64,000 nt of DNA, taken from positions 62,001 through 126,000 of the forward strand of contig NZ_JBHUOQ010000001.1 of assembly GCF_042686195.1 (NCBI RefSeq). Direction: 5' to 3'. Positions 1 to 9,101 of the stretch are shown one piece after another. The DNA comes from Corticicoccus populi (GTDB lineage Bacteria; Bacillota; Bacilli; Staphylococcales; Salinicoccaceae). The notes under the pieces were generated by a model. It worked only from the letters and a program-made list of their open reading frames with translations, ran no database searches and was not told where the DNA came from. A program made the translations under genes and the position numbers. Numbering within the stretch: the stretch's first letter is position 1; every line of letters starts with the position of its first letter.

Positions 1-1
1 T

Positions 2-1657
2 GCGAATGAAATCAACAGTCTGTATATGGATATAGAAATTAATGAGGATGGCTCTGTATCTGTAACTGAGACGCGTGAAGCGGATATGTCGGAAGGAACA
101 GAGAATTATATTGTCTTTAATGATGAAGATATGGGAGACGTTAATGTCACTGATTTCTCTGTGGAAGGATTTACAGAACAGGAAAACTGGGATTTAGATG
201 CAGATATTGAAGAGAAAGCAGGTCAGTACGGTACCGTTGAGACTGATGACGGAATTGAACTTGTCTGGGGTATCGGGGAATATGGTGAACAGACATATGT
301 GGTTTACTATACGCTTGAAAATGCAGTACGCAATTTAGATGGCGGTCAGTCACTGTACTGGAATTTTGATACATTCACCGGTCTGCCGGTAGATGAATTT
401 ACAATGTTTGTGACATCCACAGTGCCGTTTGATGAAGATTTACAGTTTTGGGGATTTGGTTTTTCAGGTGATATAAATCGGACGGATTACGGTGTCACCT
501 GGACATCTGAAGAAGCGTTGTCGGATGGTAACGATGCGGTACTGTTAATGCATTTTCCAGAGGGCACATATAATACAAGTGTAACAGGGGAAGGGACGCT
601 TGAAGATGAAGCAGAGGAAGCCATGGACGGTTCGATTTATGATGACGGTAGTCTCAGCGGCTGGTCAATTGCTGCGATTATCGGCGGTAATGTCGCAATC
701 ATCGGCGGTATCGTGATGTTCTTTATACGATTCAATTCGAGACGTTCGAAAGCAGGACACATTGAATCCGCTTCTGCCGTCACTAAACGAAATAAAGAAA
801 AAGAGCGAGATACACCGCCTGCAGTTAATGATTACGCCTCTATTGCCTTTGTACTGAAACACTTGAACATGGGACATTTCGAAGAGATATTTCAGGCATA
901 TATGATGAAATGGACAAATGATGGTGATATTACGATTGAAATCAATCGTAAAGAAGGGCAGAAAATAGATAAGGCTGAGACTGAAATTACCATTCATGAT
1001 TATCAGGATTTGGTTAAAAATCATTCGACTTCTTTTAAAGAAGTCAGCAGTGAACTGAAAGATAATGGGATTGACGGCAGCTATGAGCCACTGCTCTTTA
1101 AGATGTTGGTGGATGCGGCGGACAGTGACGGCCGTATCGATGGTGACCGCTTCAAAAAATGGTCGAAGAAAAATGCGAAATCAGTAAGTACAGTTGCGGA
1201 TAAAATTGTAGAGTATTCCATGAAAGTGCTTGAGGCAGACGGCTATTTTAAATTTGATAAGCAGAGAATCGTCGGCTTTAAAACAACAATTATCATACCG
1301 TCGGAAAAGGGAACTGCACTGCTTGACGCACTCGCACAGTACAAGAATTATCTGAAAGCAGATTACAGCCGTGTTTATGAAAATGAGGATTACAGACAGC
1401 ATATGATCTGGAGTCTCCTTGTCGGTGAAGGTGAGGATGTTCAAAAACATCTGTCGAAAGTGACACCAAAAGACAGCGGCGATTATTATCCATCATATGT
1501 GAATTACTACTACGGACCGCACCTTGCATCACAGTCATGGTCGAAAGGGCTCGGACAGGGTGGATTTAATTCATCTGCTGCTTCCGGAAGCGGCGGCGCG
1601 ACAGGTGCTGGAGGCGGTGCCGGAGCAGGCGGCGGTGGTGGTGGCGGTGCGAGATAA
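2..1657 (+). CDS. DUF2207 membrane protein, 5' end outside the window
   Basis: The frame is already open at base 2 (eight codons before the first ATG at 26), so the signal peptide and start lie upstream of the window. The visible part has an extracellular beta-rich DUF2207 region (about residues 1-200), one membrane segment rich in Ile/Val/Gly (about residues 212-236), a soluble cytoplasmic part, and a glycine/serine/alanine-rich tail ending in a run of glycines. This order is typical of DUF2207 proteins, whose function is not established. It ends before a hairpin terminator, so it closes its transcription unit. Confident in the family, not in any role. Confidence 0.85.
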   Translation, partial: ANEINSLYMDIEINEDGSVSVTETREADMSEGTENYIVFNDEDMGDVNVTDFSVEGFTEQENWDLDADIEEKAGQYGTVETDDGIELVWGIGEYGEQTYVVYYTLENAVRNLDGGQSLYWNFDTFTGLPVDEFTMFVTSTVPFDEDLQFWGFGFSGDINRTDYGVTWTSEEALSDGNDAVLLMHFPEGTYNTSVTGEGTLEDEAEEAMDGSIYDDGSLSGWSIAAIIGGNVAIIGGIVMFFIRFNSRRSKAGHIESASAVTKRNKEKERDTPPAVNDYASIAFVLKHLNMGHFEEIFQAYMMKWTNDGDITIEINRKEGQKIDKAETEITIHDYQDLVKNHSTSFKEVSSELKDNGIDGSYEPLLFKMLVDAADSDGRIDGDRFKKWSKKNAKSVSTVADKIVEYSMKVLEADGYFKFDKQRIVGFKTTIIIPSEKGTALLDALAQYKNYLKADYSRVYENEDYRQHMIWSLLVGEGEDVQKHLSKVTPKDSGDYYPSYVNYYYGPHLASQSWSKGLGQGGFNSSAASGSGGATGAGGGAGAGGGGGGGAR

Positions 1658-1706
1658 TACGTGCCGGACCAGCGAAGAACCGTTTAAAAATATCGTGTAA
1701 GCATTT

Positions 1707-1741
1707 AAAAGCCGGACGACAATTCCAGTCGCCCGGCTTTT
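1707..1741 (+). terminator. Rho-independent terminator after the DUF2207 gene
   Basis: A 14-base stem (AAAAGCCGGACGAC against GTCGCCCGGCTTTT, one G-U pair) with a 7-base loop, ending in T residues. The stem is A-rich on one side and T-rich on the other, so it may also stop transcription of catE coming from the right. Confidence 0.8.
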
Positions 1742-1788
1742 CATGTTTAATTTAAAGGGTCATACAGCCAACAAAAACCATCCAAATT

Positions 1789-2637
1789 TTAAAATGCCAT
1801 GAGTACTTTATTACCTGAGGGATCCTGACTGTAAAATCCATGTTCCGATGCACACACTTCAAAACCTAGCGCCTGAAGTCTTTTAACAGCATCAGACAGT
1901 GTCTCTTCAGACGGATATCTTAATATATATTCTTTAAGACCGACACTGTTGTCAGGCGGAGACGGCGCATTTTTACCATTCCATGTATTTATGGCAATAT
2001 GATGATGGTAATTTTCAAAAGACAGGAAGGCAGCCTGTTTTCCGAGAGCAGCGACTGTCTTTAATCCGAGCCCCTCTGTGTAAAACGGCAGTGCAGCATT
2101 TAAATCTGAAACATGCAGGTGCAGATGGCCTATAACAGTATCTTCAGGCATGCCGTTCCACGGCTGATGGGGGTCATAACTTTCCATAATCCCTTCAACA
2201 TTCAGCGGATCAGTGACCATATGAACAGAATCTTCGTGCCAGATCCATTGGCCGGCATCACGGTCACGATACACTTCGATACCATTACCATCCGGGTCGT
2301 TAAAGTAGAGTGCCTCACTGACATGGTGATCACCCGCACCTAAATCAACATTCTGCCTGCTGATGTGCATCAAAAATGCAGCCAGCGACTGCCTGTCGGG
2401 TAATAAAATTGCGAAATGATAAAGTCCTGTTGTTCTGCCCTTACGAACCGGATTTTCCGGTTGATACAAAGAAAGAACAGGGGATACGCCGTCTGTAGTT
2501 AAATCGATGTGGTGATGATCCTGATAGAGTATTTTTAATCCCACTATTGTTGTATAAAACAAGGCCGAAGCATTTAAATCACTGACGTTAATACTGACGT
2601 GTTCAACATGTGCCGCAGGCGGTTGATGAAAGTTCAT
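1789..2637 (-). CDS. catE: VOC-family catechol-2,3-dioxygenase-like protein (CatE type)
   Basis: 282 residues with two vicinal-oxygen-chelate domains: the first begins with the metal-binding stretch VEHVSINVSDL near residue 11, the second with IGHLHLHVSDL near residue 169. The two-domain layout and length match Bacillus subtilis CatE (about 285 residues), a ring-cleaving dioxygenase that detoxifies catechols. The start follows AAGGAG with good spacing. A promoter and a perfect palindrome precede it, suggesting induction by its substrate. It stands alone; no catD-like DoxX gene is next to it. Substrate is inferred from the family; a glyoxalase-like role is the alternative. Confidence 0.75.
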   Translation of the reverse strand: MNFHQPPAAHVEHVSINVSDLNASALFYTTIVGLKILYQDHHHIDLTTDGVSPVLSLYQPENPVRKGRTTGLYHFAILLPDRQSLAAFLMHISRQNVDLGAGDHHVSEALYFNDPDGNGIEVYRDRDAGQWIWHEDSVHMVTDPLNVEGIMESYDPHQPWNGMPEDTVIGHLHLHVSDLNAALPFYTEGLGLKTVAALGKQAAFLSFENYHHHIAINTWNGKNAPSPPDNSVGLKEYILRYPSEETLSDAVKRLQALGFEVCASEHGFYSQDPSGNKVLMAF

Positions 2638-2656
2638 ATTATTTTCTCCTTATATA

Positions 2657-2673
2657 AGTTACTTTATGTAACT
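2657..2673 (-). promoter_or_regulatory. Palindromic operator of catE
   Basis: AGTTAC-TTTAT-GTAACT is a perfect 6-base inverted repeat with a 5-base spacer. It lies directly downstream of the catE -10 box, about where transcription starts, and upstream of the ribosome binding site. In B. subtilis catDE is repressed by MarR/DUF24-type quinone sensors (YodB, CatR); a similar regulator is a reasonable guess, but the regulator gene is not in this window. Confidence 0.6.
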
Positions 2674-2674
2674 A

Positions 2675-2703
2675 AGTATATATTCAAAAGTATAATATAT
2701 CAA
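2675..2703 (-). promoter_or_regulatory. SigA-type promoter of catE
   Basis: On the minus strand TTGATA, 17 bases, TATACT. Both boxes are near consensus with ideal spacing and the operator follows immediately. Confidence 0.75.
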
Positions 2704-3008
2704 ATATAGTGTTCTGCCGATAGAAGATAGTGATTCAAGATTGTTTTACATTTGAGTGTCGAGTGGGTGAAACTGAGAATTATTTCAATTCTAAAGACTT
2801 TTTAATTTTCCTTCTCATTATTTAAAATATACAAAGTTAGAAATTAGATTTTAGTATTAAACTGGTTATAATTTTAAAATATAGTTATAGTATTTTATAA
2901 GAAATAAGGATTACAAAATTGGAAATGTATTCATTGTGGGATTGAAAAAAGAAACCTAATAAATTTCATGTTCTTTTTACAATAGTAATTATGAAAGGAT
3001 GGTTTGAT

Positions 3009-6000
3009 ATGGACGACATCAAAGTTAAATTTAAAAATAAACTAACTACTTATAATCACTTAAAGAAAATTAGAGATAATCTATGGCCGAAGATTGGGAG
3101 TAGCAAAGTTTCTATTATGGTTGGAGCAGGGTTTAGTTTAAATGCAAGGAAATTAGATGAGTCTTTAGATAGTATGTCAACATGGTCAGGAATTAAAGAA
3201 CGTATAGAGCAAGAACTTGATGTAAATAAAGTATCAAAAAATTTAAATGTATTGGAAATTGCAGAAGAATACGTTAATGAGTATGGGAGGGCAAATTTAG
3301 ACGATTTATTAAAAAAATGTATTCCTGATGAACACTATGAGCCGCATGATATTCACAAAAAATTATTAAAGCTCCCTTGGTCTGAGGTATATACTACAAA
3401 TTATGACACTCTTTTAGAAAGAACTTTACCTGACATTGTAGATCAGAGATACTCTGTTGTTCAAGATGTTAAAGATATTCCAAGCTCTACTTCTCCAAGA
3501 ATAGTGAAATTACATGGTAGTTTCCCCTCTATCAGGCCCTTCATTTTCACTAAAAAAGACTTCGATGAGTACAATAAAAATTTTGCACCTTTTGTTAATA
3601 TGGTGCAACAGTCAATCATGGAGAATACATTTATTCTACTTGGTTTTTCCGGTGAAGACCCGAATTTTGAACAATGGATAAAATGGGTTAGAAGTAATCT
3701 AGGTGATCATATGCCTAGAATATATATGTTGGCATATGATGAAGGCCCCAGAAGAAAAGAACTCGAAAATAACGGAATTACAGTAATTGATTTTAAAGAA
3801 GTTTACGGAAATCAAAGTGAAATTTATGAGACCATGTTTAAGGATATATTTGAGTTCTTTTCGTATAGAGACAGGAAAGAAGAAAAGGACTGGCCATACC
3901 TTCCCTATACTTCTTCAAATAAAAACATTTCACTTTTAGATATTTTTATAGAGAACCATAATAGTTATCCTGGATGGATAGTCCTACCTGAAACAATTCG
4001 AAGGAATAATATAGAAACTGTCCAAATGGCTGTAGGTAGTTTAACTAAAGATATCGTGAAAGACGAGATTTCAATATATGAGAAAATAAATATTGTTTAT
4101 GAAATTAATTGGGTTAACAGTATCTTCAGTATTCCAATTGATATTAGACTTCAAAAAATAATGGAGAACCTAGTAGATAAGCAACAAGATAATAATATTT
4201 CCTTAAATGCTACAGTATTAAAATTACTAACAGAAGCTAGGATGAATTGTGATGTAAGATTATTTAAAGAATATGTCTCAATCTTAAAAAAACAGTCTCT
4301 AAGTAAAGAGTTTTCTCATCAACTTACTTATGAACTAATACAATTTGAAATGTTAAAACATGAATATGATAACGTAAAATCTTTATTAGAGAATTGGTAT
4401 TTAGAAAGAAATGATATTGAATGGATAATAAAAAAAGCAGTTATTCACTTTAAAATTGGAGAAGCTAATCTATCCAAAAAATTATTAGGTGAAAACTTAG
4501 AAACTATTAGAAACATCATTGCTCGGAATAGTAACCATAAATTACTGTCGCTAGAGGGGATAACACTTACTTTATTATTATTATATGGGGAAGAAAAATT
4601 TCAAAATTTTAAACATAGATTGGAATATTTAGAGAGTGAATTAAGTAACCCGTTAAAAGAACTAGAGTCTTTATACTATAGTGTTAAAAAATCTAAATCT
4701 GCAGTAGAAAAATCAATGATATTAGAAGAAGGATATGATCCTAATTCTATCTTAAAAAGTTATAGATTTAGGAATACAAATGATCCTAATTTTATTACAT
4801 CGTATAGAACTATAAAACTCTATGATGAGTTTGGTTTAACTTTATTAAATAGTGAATTACAAAGAGAAACAATTAATTTATCCCTAATAAATCAAGAGTC
4901 TTATTATCCTTTTTTTACATGGTCTCTCTACTTAAGAATTGGAGACTATAATAATATAAACCAATTTTTTTCTCGTAATAATATAAGGAAATTGAAAAAA
5001 AAAGAAGTTAGATTATTGGCAACTATTCTATTTAATGAATTTGATAATAATTATAAAAATAAAATTGTATTAGAGCTATTGTCTAGAATATATTTTGTAC
5101 TTAATGAAAATGAAAAGAAAAAAGTTGATAAAATTGTATTTACTTTATTTACGAATACAGAGTTTTACAAAACTTTTCAAATTGGATCTGTAAAAATACT
5201 CGAAAAACTCTTTAATAGGATTGTTTATAGTAAAAATAAAAATGAAAAAGAAATCTTTATAGTAAAAATATATGATCTGCCTATTTTGGGAGAAGCTTCT
5301 GGAAACATTGCAGGGGTTAGAGTAGATAAATTTAATATTTTTGATCCAACTATAGTTCTCAATGTAGGCATGAAAATAAATCTCGATATCGCTAACGAAA
5401 GGATAGATGAATTATTATTAATTCTTGAAAATGGAGATAGGTGGTGTTGTGATTTAGCGCTTCAAAGATTGAATGTTTTGTTTGAAACTGGTAATTTAAA
5501 CTCTGAATACCAAAATGAATTTAAAAAAAAGCTTAAAAAAATACTTATAGAGAAAGAATTTAGAAGTCATTTCCTTTTGTATTCTTATTTATTAGTTATA
5601 ATTGGAGATAAAAATCTTCAAAATACTTATTTAGAAACCCTTTTATCTAAACCATTCCCTGTATCATATGACCCTAATTCTGGAGCGACTTCATTTGGAG
5701 GTGGTTTAGCCGATCGTTTGAAAGACTTAAAGAATATTTTTCCAAAATTAAGATTTTCAGATAAACATTTCATTGATTTTAATAACAATGTCTTTAATGA
5801 TGTTATAGAGCTTTTTTTTGCTTGGTGGGATACTCAACAAAAATGGCTATTAACAAATAATGAAGAAGACCTCATCGATAGTGATAATGATTTACTTCAA
5901 ATGATTAATTTTTTAAGGATATCTTTATTATCAAACATGCCATTAGAAAATTTAAACAAAGATATTACAAAAAAATTATTAACTATTTATGAAAGCTTAA

Positions 6001-6557
6001 ACACTCATAAAGAAAAATTTGCATTAATGTTAATACCTGTTCTTTGTAGATTACGTGTTATTCCTGAGAACAACCTTCAAACAGTTTATAATGGATTGAC
6101 GAGTAACGATGGCTTTACCATAGAATCATCGATAGCAGCTATGCATGATGTTTTTTATTTAATTTTTTTAGGAAAATTAGAGTTGAATACTGATTTAAGA
6201 GAGTTGAAAAAAGAGATTCTAAATGTCCTGAAATTTGGGAACGAATTATCCCAAAATCACATATTAAAACTTCTAATTACTTTATTAAATGATCAGCCTA
6301 ATTTTTTTTCTGAACAAGAATTAGAATTAATTATAGATAAATTGAACTCTCTATTCAATTATTATTCTAATGACTTTTCTAGAACTTTATTAAGTATGAA
6401 TGAGAAGATGCAATTGTTATCTCATATTTCAAATTTAGCAGGTGAAATTTATTGTCTTGAACCTCAACTTAGAAATAAGATTAATCAATTGAAAGAGTAT
6501 GTATTATCTGAATCACTACCGGAAGTGCAACAATTCAGTTTTTTATTTTCAGAATAG
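3009..6557 (+). CDS. SIR2-domain protein with long helical C-terminus, probable anti-phage effector
   Basis: 1182 residues. The N-terminal ~290 residues form a SIR2-like NAD-binding domain: GAGFS at 39-43, TNYD at 130-133, LHGS (family catalytic His) at 168-171 and GFSGEDPNF at 212-220. The remaining ~890 residues are Leu/Lys/Asn-rich and look all-helical, as in TPR or HEAT-like sensor arms. This is the architecture of defence-associated sirtuins such as DSR1/DSR2, which deplete NAD+ after sensing phage; this protein is longer than I recall for those. ATG 3009 is preferred over ATG 2991 because AAAGGATGG precedes it. The gene is much richer in A+T than its neighbours, which suggests transfer. 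Target and trigger are unknown. Confidence 0.85.
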   Translation: MDDIKVKFKNKLTTYNHLKKIRDNLWPKIGSSKVSIMVGAGFSLNARKLDESLDSMSTWSGIKERIEQELDVNKVSKNLNVLEIAEEYVNEYGRANLDDLLKKCIPDEHYEPHDIHKKLLKLPWSEVYTTNYDTLLERTLPDIVDQRYSVVQDVKDIPSSTSPRIVKLHGSFPSIRPFIFTKKDFDEYNKNFAPFVNMVQQSIMENTFILLGFSGEDPNFEQWIKWVRSNLGDHMPRIYMLAYDEGPRRKELENNGITVIDFKEVYGNQSEIYETMFKDIFEFFSYRDRKEEKDWPYLPYTSSNKNISLLDIFIENHNSYPGWIVLPETIRRNNIETVQMAVGSLTKDIVKDEISIYEKINIVYEINWVNSIFSIPIDIRLQKIMENLVDKQQDNNISLNATVLKLLTEARMNCDVRLFKEYVSILKKQSLSKEFSHQLTYELIQFEMLKHEYDNVKSLLENWYLERNDIEWIIKKAVIHFKIGEANLSKKLLGENLETIRNIIARNSNHKLLSLEGITLTLLLLYGEEKFQNFKHRLEYLESELSNPLKELESLYYSVKKSKSAVEKSMILEEGYDPNSILKSYRFRNTNDPNFITSYRTIKLYDEFGLTLLNSELQRETINLSLINQESYYPFFTWSLYLRIGDYNNINQFFSRNNIRKLKKKEVRLLATILFNEFDNNYKNKIVLELLSRIYFVLNENEKKKVDKIVFTLFTNTEFYKTFQIGSVKILEKLFNRIVYSKNKNEKEIFIVKIYDLPILGEASGNIAGVRVDKFNIFDPTIVLNVGMKINLDIANERIDELLLILENGDRWCCDLALQRLNVLFETGNLNSEYQNEFKKKLKKILIEKEFRSHFLLYSYLLVIIGDKNLQNTYLETLLSKPFPVSYDPNSGATSFGGGLADRLKDLKNIFPKLRFSDKHFIDFNNNVFNDVIELFFAWWDTQQKWLLTNNEEDLIDSDNDLLQMINFLRISLLSNMPLENLNKDITKKLLTIYESLNTHKEKFALMLIPVLCRLRVIPENNLQTVYNGLTSNDGFTIESSIAAMHDVFYLIFLGKLELNTDLRELKKEILNVLKFGNELSQNHILKLLITLLNDQPNFFSEQELELIIDKLNSLFNYYSNDFSRTLLSMNEKMQLLSHISNLAGEIYCLEPQLRNKINQLKEYVLSESLPEVQQFSFLFSE

Positions 6558-6607
6558 TTATTCATTATTTTAATACTAATTTTATTACCGAAAAAGGAGA
6601 TGCACAG

Positions 6608-7699
6608 TTGATTAACATCGAAAAGGTAGAGGTAGATTCGGAGAAGCGTATGATAGTAATTTCCGATATACACGGCAGTTTAAAACTGTTTCAGAGGCTC
6701 TTAGAGAAGATTGATTATACAGATAATGATTATTTGTTTATCAATGGGGACCTTGCTGAGAAAGGGAAAAATAGTCTTGAAGTGATTGAATTTATAAAAA
6801 ATCTGGATGAAAAATCTAATCGGGTCTTTGTATCAAAAGGGAACTGTGACATTATATTTAAATATGTGCTGGACGGTAATGAGAGGATTCTTTCATATAT
6901 GCGACAGCAGCAGTATTCTTTACTAAATGAAATGATTGTTAATGAGGGGAAGTCGATGGATGATTTCTCTGAGATAGAAAGTATCGCTGAATTTTATCGA
7001 AATCATTATCAAGATATGTTTGACTGGCTTGATTCTCTGCCTGAGGCTTATGAAACAGACGATCATATTATTATCCATGCCGGTATTAATGGAACAAAAG
7101 TGTGGCGGGAGACAGATGAACTTACAGCACTATCGGCAAAAGCATTTTATGAAAATGGACATCAAGCGGAAAAAATGGTTATAGTCGGTCACTGGCCGGT
7201 GGTTAATTATCAGACAAATCTTGTCAGTTCAAACAACCCTTTAATTGATTTGGAGAAGAAAGTAATCTCACTGGACGGCGGAAACCAGATTAAAATAGAC
7301 GGGCAGCTTAATGCTTTGATTATTAAAGACGGGATGTACTCGGATACATATGTGGATGAATTAACGATTGAAAAAACAGTTCAAACAGATTTTCAAAATA
7401 CAACAGCGGGTGTCGGTACCGTCACTTATCCCAATTATGAGTTAAGAATAATACAACCTGAACAGTACTTCACACTTTGTGAAAATGCTGTATCGGGCAT
7501 CAGACAGTGGGTGAAAAATGAGTATCTGACAACGAATAATAATATGACATATTCGAGCGATGTAAGTACTACGTTTCTTTCAGTGCAAAAGGGTGAGAGA
7601 GTAAAGGTGATTAATGCATCATGTGAAGGATATGTCCTGATAAAGAAAATGAATGGAGATACAGGATGGATTTCAAAGTCATGCTTGAGTGGTGAATGA
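6608..7699 (+). CDS. Metallophosphoesterase with C-terminal SH3-like region
   Basis: 363 residues. Calcineurin-like motifs are present in order: D20-x-H22, GD at 47-48, GN at 78-79, then HAG and GHWP, which bind the two metal ions of phosphoesterases of the Ser/Thr phosphatase/ApaH type. The last ~80 residues resemble a small SH3-like beta domain (ends in DTGWISKSCL). Translation starts at TTG 6608 behind AAAGGAG. It lies 50 bases after the SIR2 gene, but its base composition looks like the host's, so the two may not form one system. Substrate is unknown; a protein phosphatase or a nucleotide hydrolase are both possible. Confidence 0.8.
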   Translation: MINIEKVEVDSEKRMIVISDIHGSLKLFQRLLEKIDYTDNDYLFINGDLAEKGKNSLEVIEFIKNLDEKSNRVFVSKGNCDIIFKYVLDGNERILSYMRQQQYSLLNEMIVNEGKSMDDFSEIESIAEFYRNHYQDMFDWLDSLPEAYETDDHIIIHAGINGTKVWRETDELTALSAKAFYENGHQAEKMVIVGHWPVVNYQTNLVSSNNPLIDLEKKVISLDGGNQIKIDGQLNALIIKDGMYSDTYVDELTIEKTVQTDFQNTTAGVGTVTYPNYELRIIQPEQYFTLCENAVSGIRQWVKNEYLTTNNNMTYSSDVSTTFLSVQKGERVKVINASCEGYVLIKKMNGDTGWISKSCLSGE

Positions 7700-7756
7700 T
7701 ATGAAGCACAGGCGTTATTCAGTAAAAACTTGTGTTCAGGAAAGCCAATAAAATTT

Positions 7757-7780
7757 CCCCCTTAATTATATTTAAGGGGG
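7757..7780. terminator. Hairpin between convergent genes
   Basis: CCCCCTTAA, 5-base loop, TTAAGGGGG: a perfect 9-base stem between the metallophosphoesterase gene and a convergent small membrane gene. No long T run follows on either strand, so its strength as a terminator is uncertain. Confidence 0.5.
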
Positions 7781-7834
7781 AATGAGGAGTTATATTCTAA
7801 TTTCACTTCTTTGATTATTTGGTAATGTAATAGT

Positions 7835-8092
7835 CTACTTAGCATTATTGTTAATATTTATTAAGCTTGAAAATAAAGCATACAATACATATAAAGCTGA
7901 TAAGATTAAAATTAAACTCGCAAAAATATTATAAATATCATTATTATAAATATTTATGAAAGTTATTCCAAGATTATCTAAAGTACCAAAAAAATTATTA
8001 AGGGGTCGTGTATTAAAATTTAGTAAGTCCATTAAAAATAGAATAATCAAGGAAAAGACAACAGAAAACAAAGTACTTAAAATTCTCTTCAT
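7835..8092 (-). CDS. Small two-helix membrane protein
   Basis: 85 residues with two hydrophobic segments (about residues 5-22 and 52-75). The first ATG of the open frame (8125) has no ribosome binding site, while the ATG at 8092 has GAGAGGG seven bases upstream, so the shorter form is chosen. Not recognised; AT-rich and without an obvious operon partner. Confidence 0.55.
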   Translation of the reverse strand: MKRILSTLFSVVFSLIILFLMDLLNFNTRPLNNFFGTLDNLGITFINIYNNDIYNIFASLILILSALYVLYALFSSLININNNAK

Positions 8093-8232
8093 TTTATCCC
8101 TCTCTTTTAAAATTTTTTTGTTCATAACTTATAGTTAAAGAATCATGGTGCAGTATACAATATAATAGTAACTGTTATAGTTATTAGGCCGACTATAGTT
8201 ACAAATTCTATGAGAATTAAGGGGATATTACA

Positions 8233-9033
8233 TTATCGATTCTTATTAATCATGACTTGGGCATACAAGGCAATCCAAAGTGCGTGGGGAAAATCATCTG
8301 TATGATTTTCAATTTCTATATTATGTTTTTCTCCACGCCTTTTTGTGCCTTTTTCTCTGGATAAGTCAAAGAAACTGCGATCAGCTTTTAAAATATTTTC
8401 TTCTGAGTCATGGGGACTGATGACTGCATCGAAGCTCAGATAATCATTATTAAAATCATATTCTTTTTTATCATCTGTGAACCGGTAAGACAGAAGTTTT
8501 TTAGCTGCCTTATCTTTAATGACTTTTTTCGATTCGAAATAACCGCTCTTTTCATCATTGATATAAACATTATATCTATACCTTGGAAGAAGGGGGTTCA
8601 CAGGTGATAACTGAATTTTATAATCAGATGATTCAAGTACCAGTCCATACACCGGGAAAATCCCCAGTATACTCAGCCATTTTTGTAAAGAATTATTAAA
8701 GTAAAGCATATATTTCATACGCGTTTGTCCATAAATTTTAATGGGCTGGTTATCTACCATATATAAAGGTGACTGATAAAAATACTGATTGTCTCCGAGG
8801 GAGTGTTCGGGTATATCACTGTCATCTTCCAAATGCTTTAAATATTTTTTCTGAGACTGGTTTCTGAAGACAAAACTAATGATAATAACCGCCAGTAATA
8901 CAAAAGCTAAACCATATAACATCCAGAGGGAATTATCAAAAAATGTCTGATTGCCGAGAGCTGTATTTACAGTATCCACCACAGCCGCTATCAAAATGAG
9001 CAGGAATAATATCATTAATCTTCCGGAATTCAT
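8233..9033 (-). CDS. Membrane-anchored protein of unknown function, possibly tubby/LURP-like
   Basis: 266 residues. Two membrane helices at residues 6-24 and 36-58, then a ~190-residue soluble, beta-rich region with many aromatic and charged residues. The pattern of the soluble part (repeated short strands such as YKIQLSP, YRYNVYI, YLSFDAVIS) reminds me of the tubby-like/LURP-one fold reported for some Firmicute proteins, but this is a weak impression. Start follows GGAGG. It lies downstream of the lipoprotein gene at 9102, separated by a terminator. Confidence 0.6.
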   Translation of the reverse strand: MNSGRLMILFLLILIAAVVDTVNTALGNQTFFDNSLWMLYGLAFVLLAVIIISFVFRNQSQKKYLKHLEDDSDIPEHSLGDNQYFYQSPLYMVDNQPIKIYGQTRMKYMLYFNNSLQKWLSILGIFPVYGLVLESSDYKIQLSPVNPLLPRYRYNVYINDEKSGYFESKKVIKDKAAKKLLSYRFTDDKKEYDFNNDYLSFDAVISPHDSEENILKADRSFFDLSREKGTKRRGEKHNIEIENHTDDFPHALWIALYAQVMINKNR

Positions 9034-9059
9034 TTGTTAAAACCTCCAAATTCTTGTCT

Positions 9060-9091
9060 TAAAAAGACTGCCTGAAATCCGCAGACAGTCT
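9060..9091 (-). terminator. Terminator of the acidic lipoprotein gene
   Basis: AGACTG-C-CTG pairs with CAG-A-CAGTCT around a 7-base loop, and on the minus strand it is followed by TTTTT. It stops transcription of the gene ending at 9102. Confidence 0.75.
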
Positions 9092-9101
9092 GTATCATTT
9101 A

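Noticed and set aside
6608..7699. Metallophosphoesterase as second gene of the SIR2 defence system
   Set aside because: It follows by 50 bases, but has its own strong ribosome binding site and host-like composition; no known SIR2 system uses such a partner.
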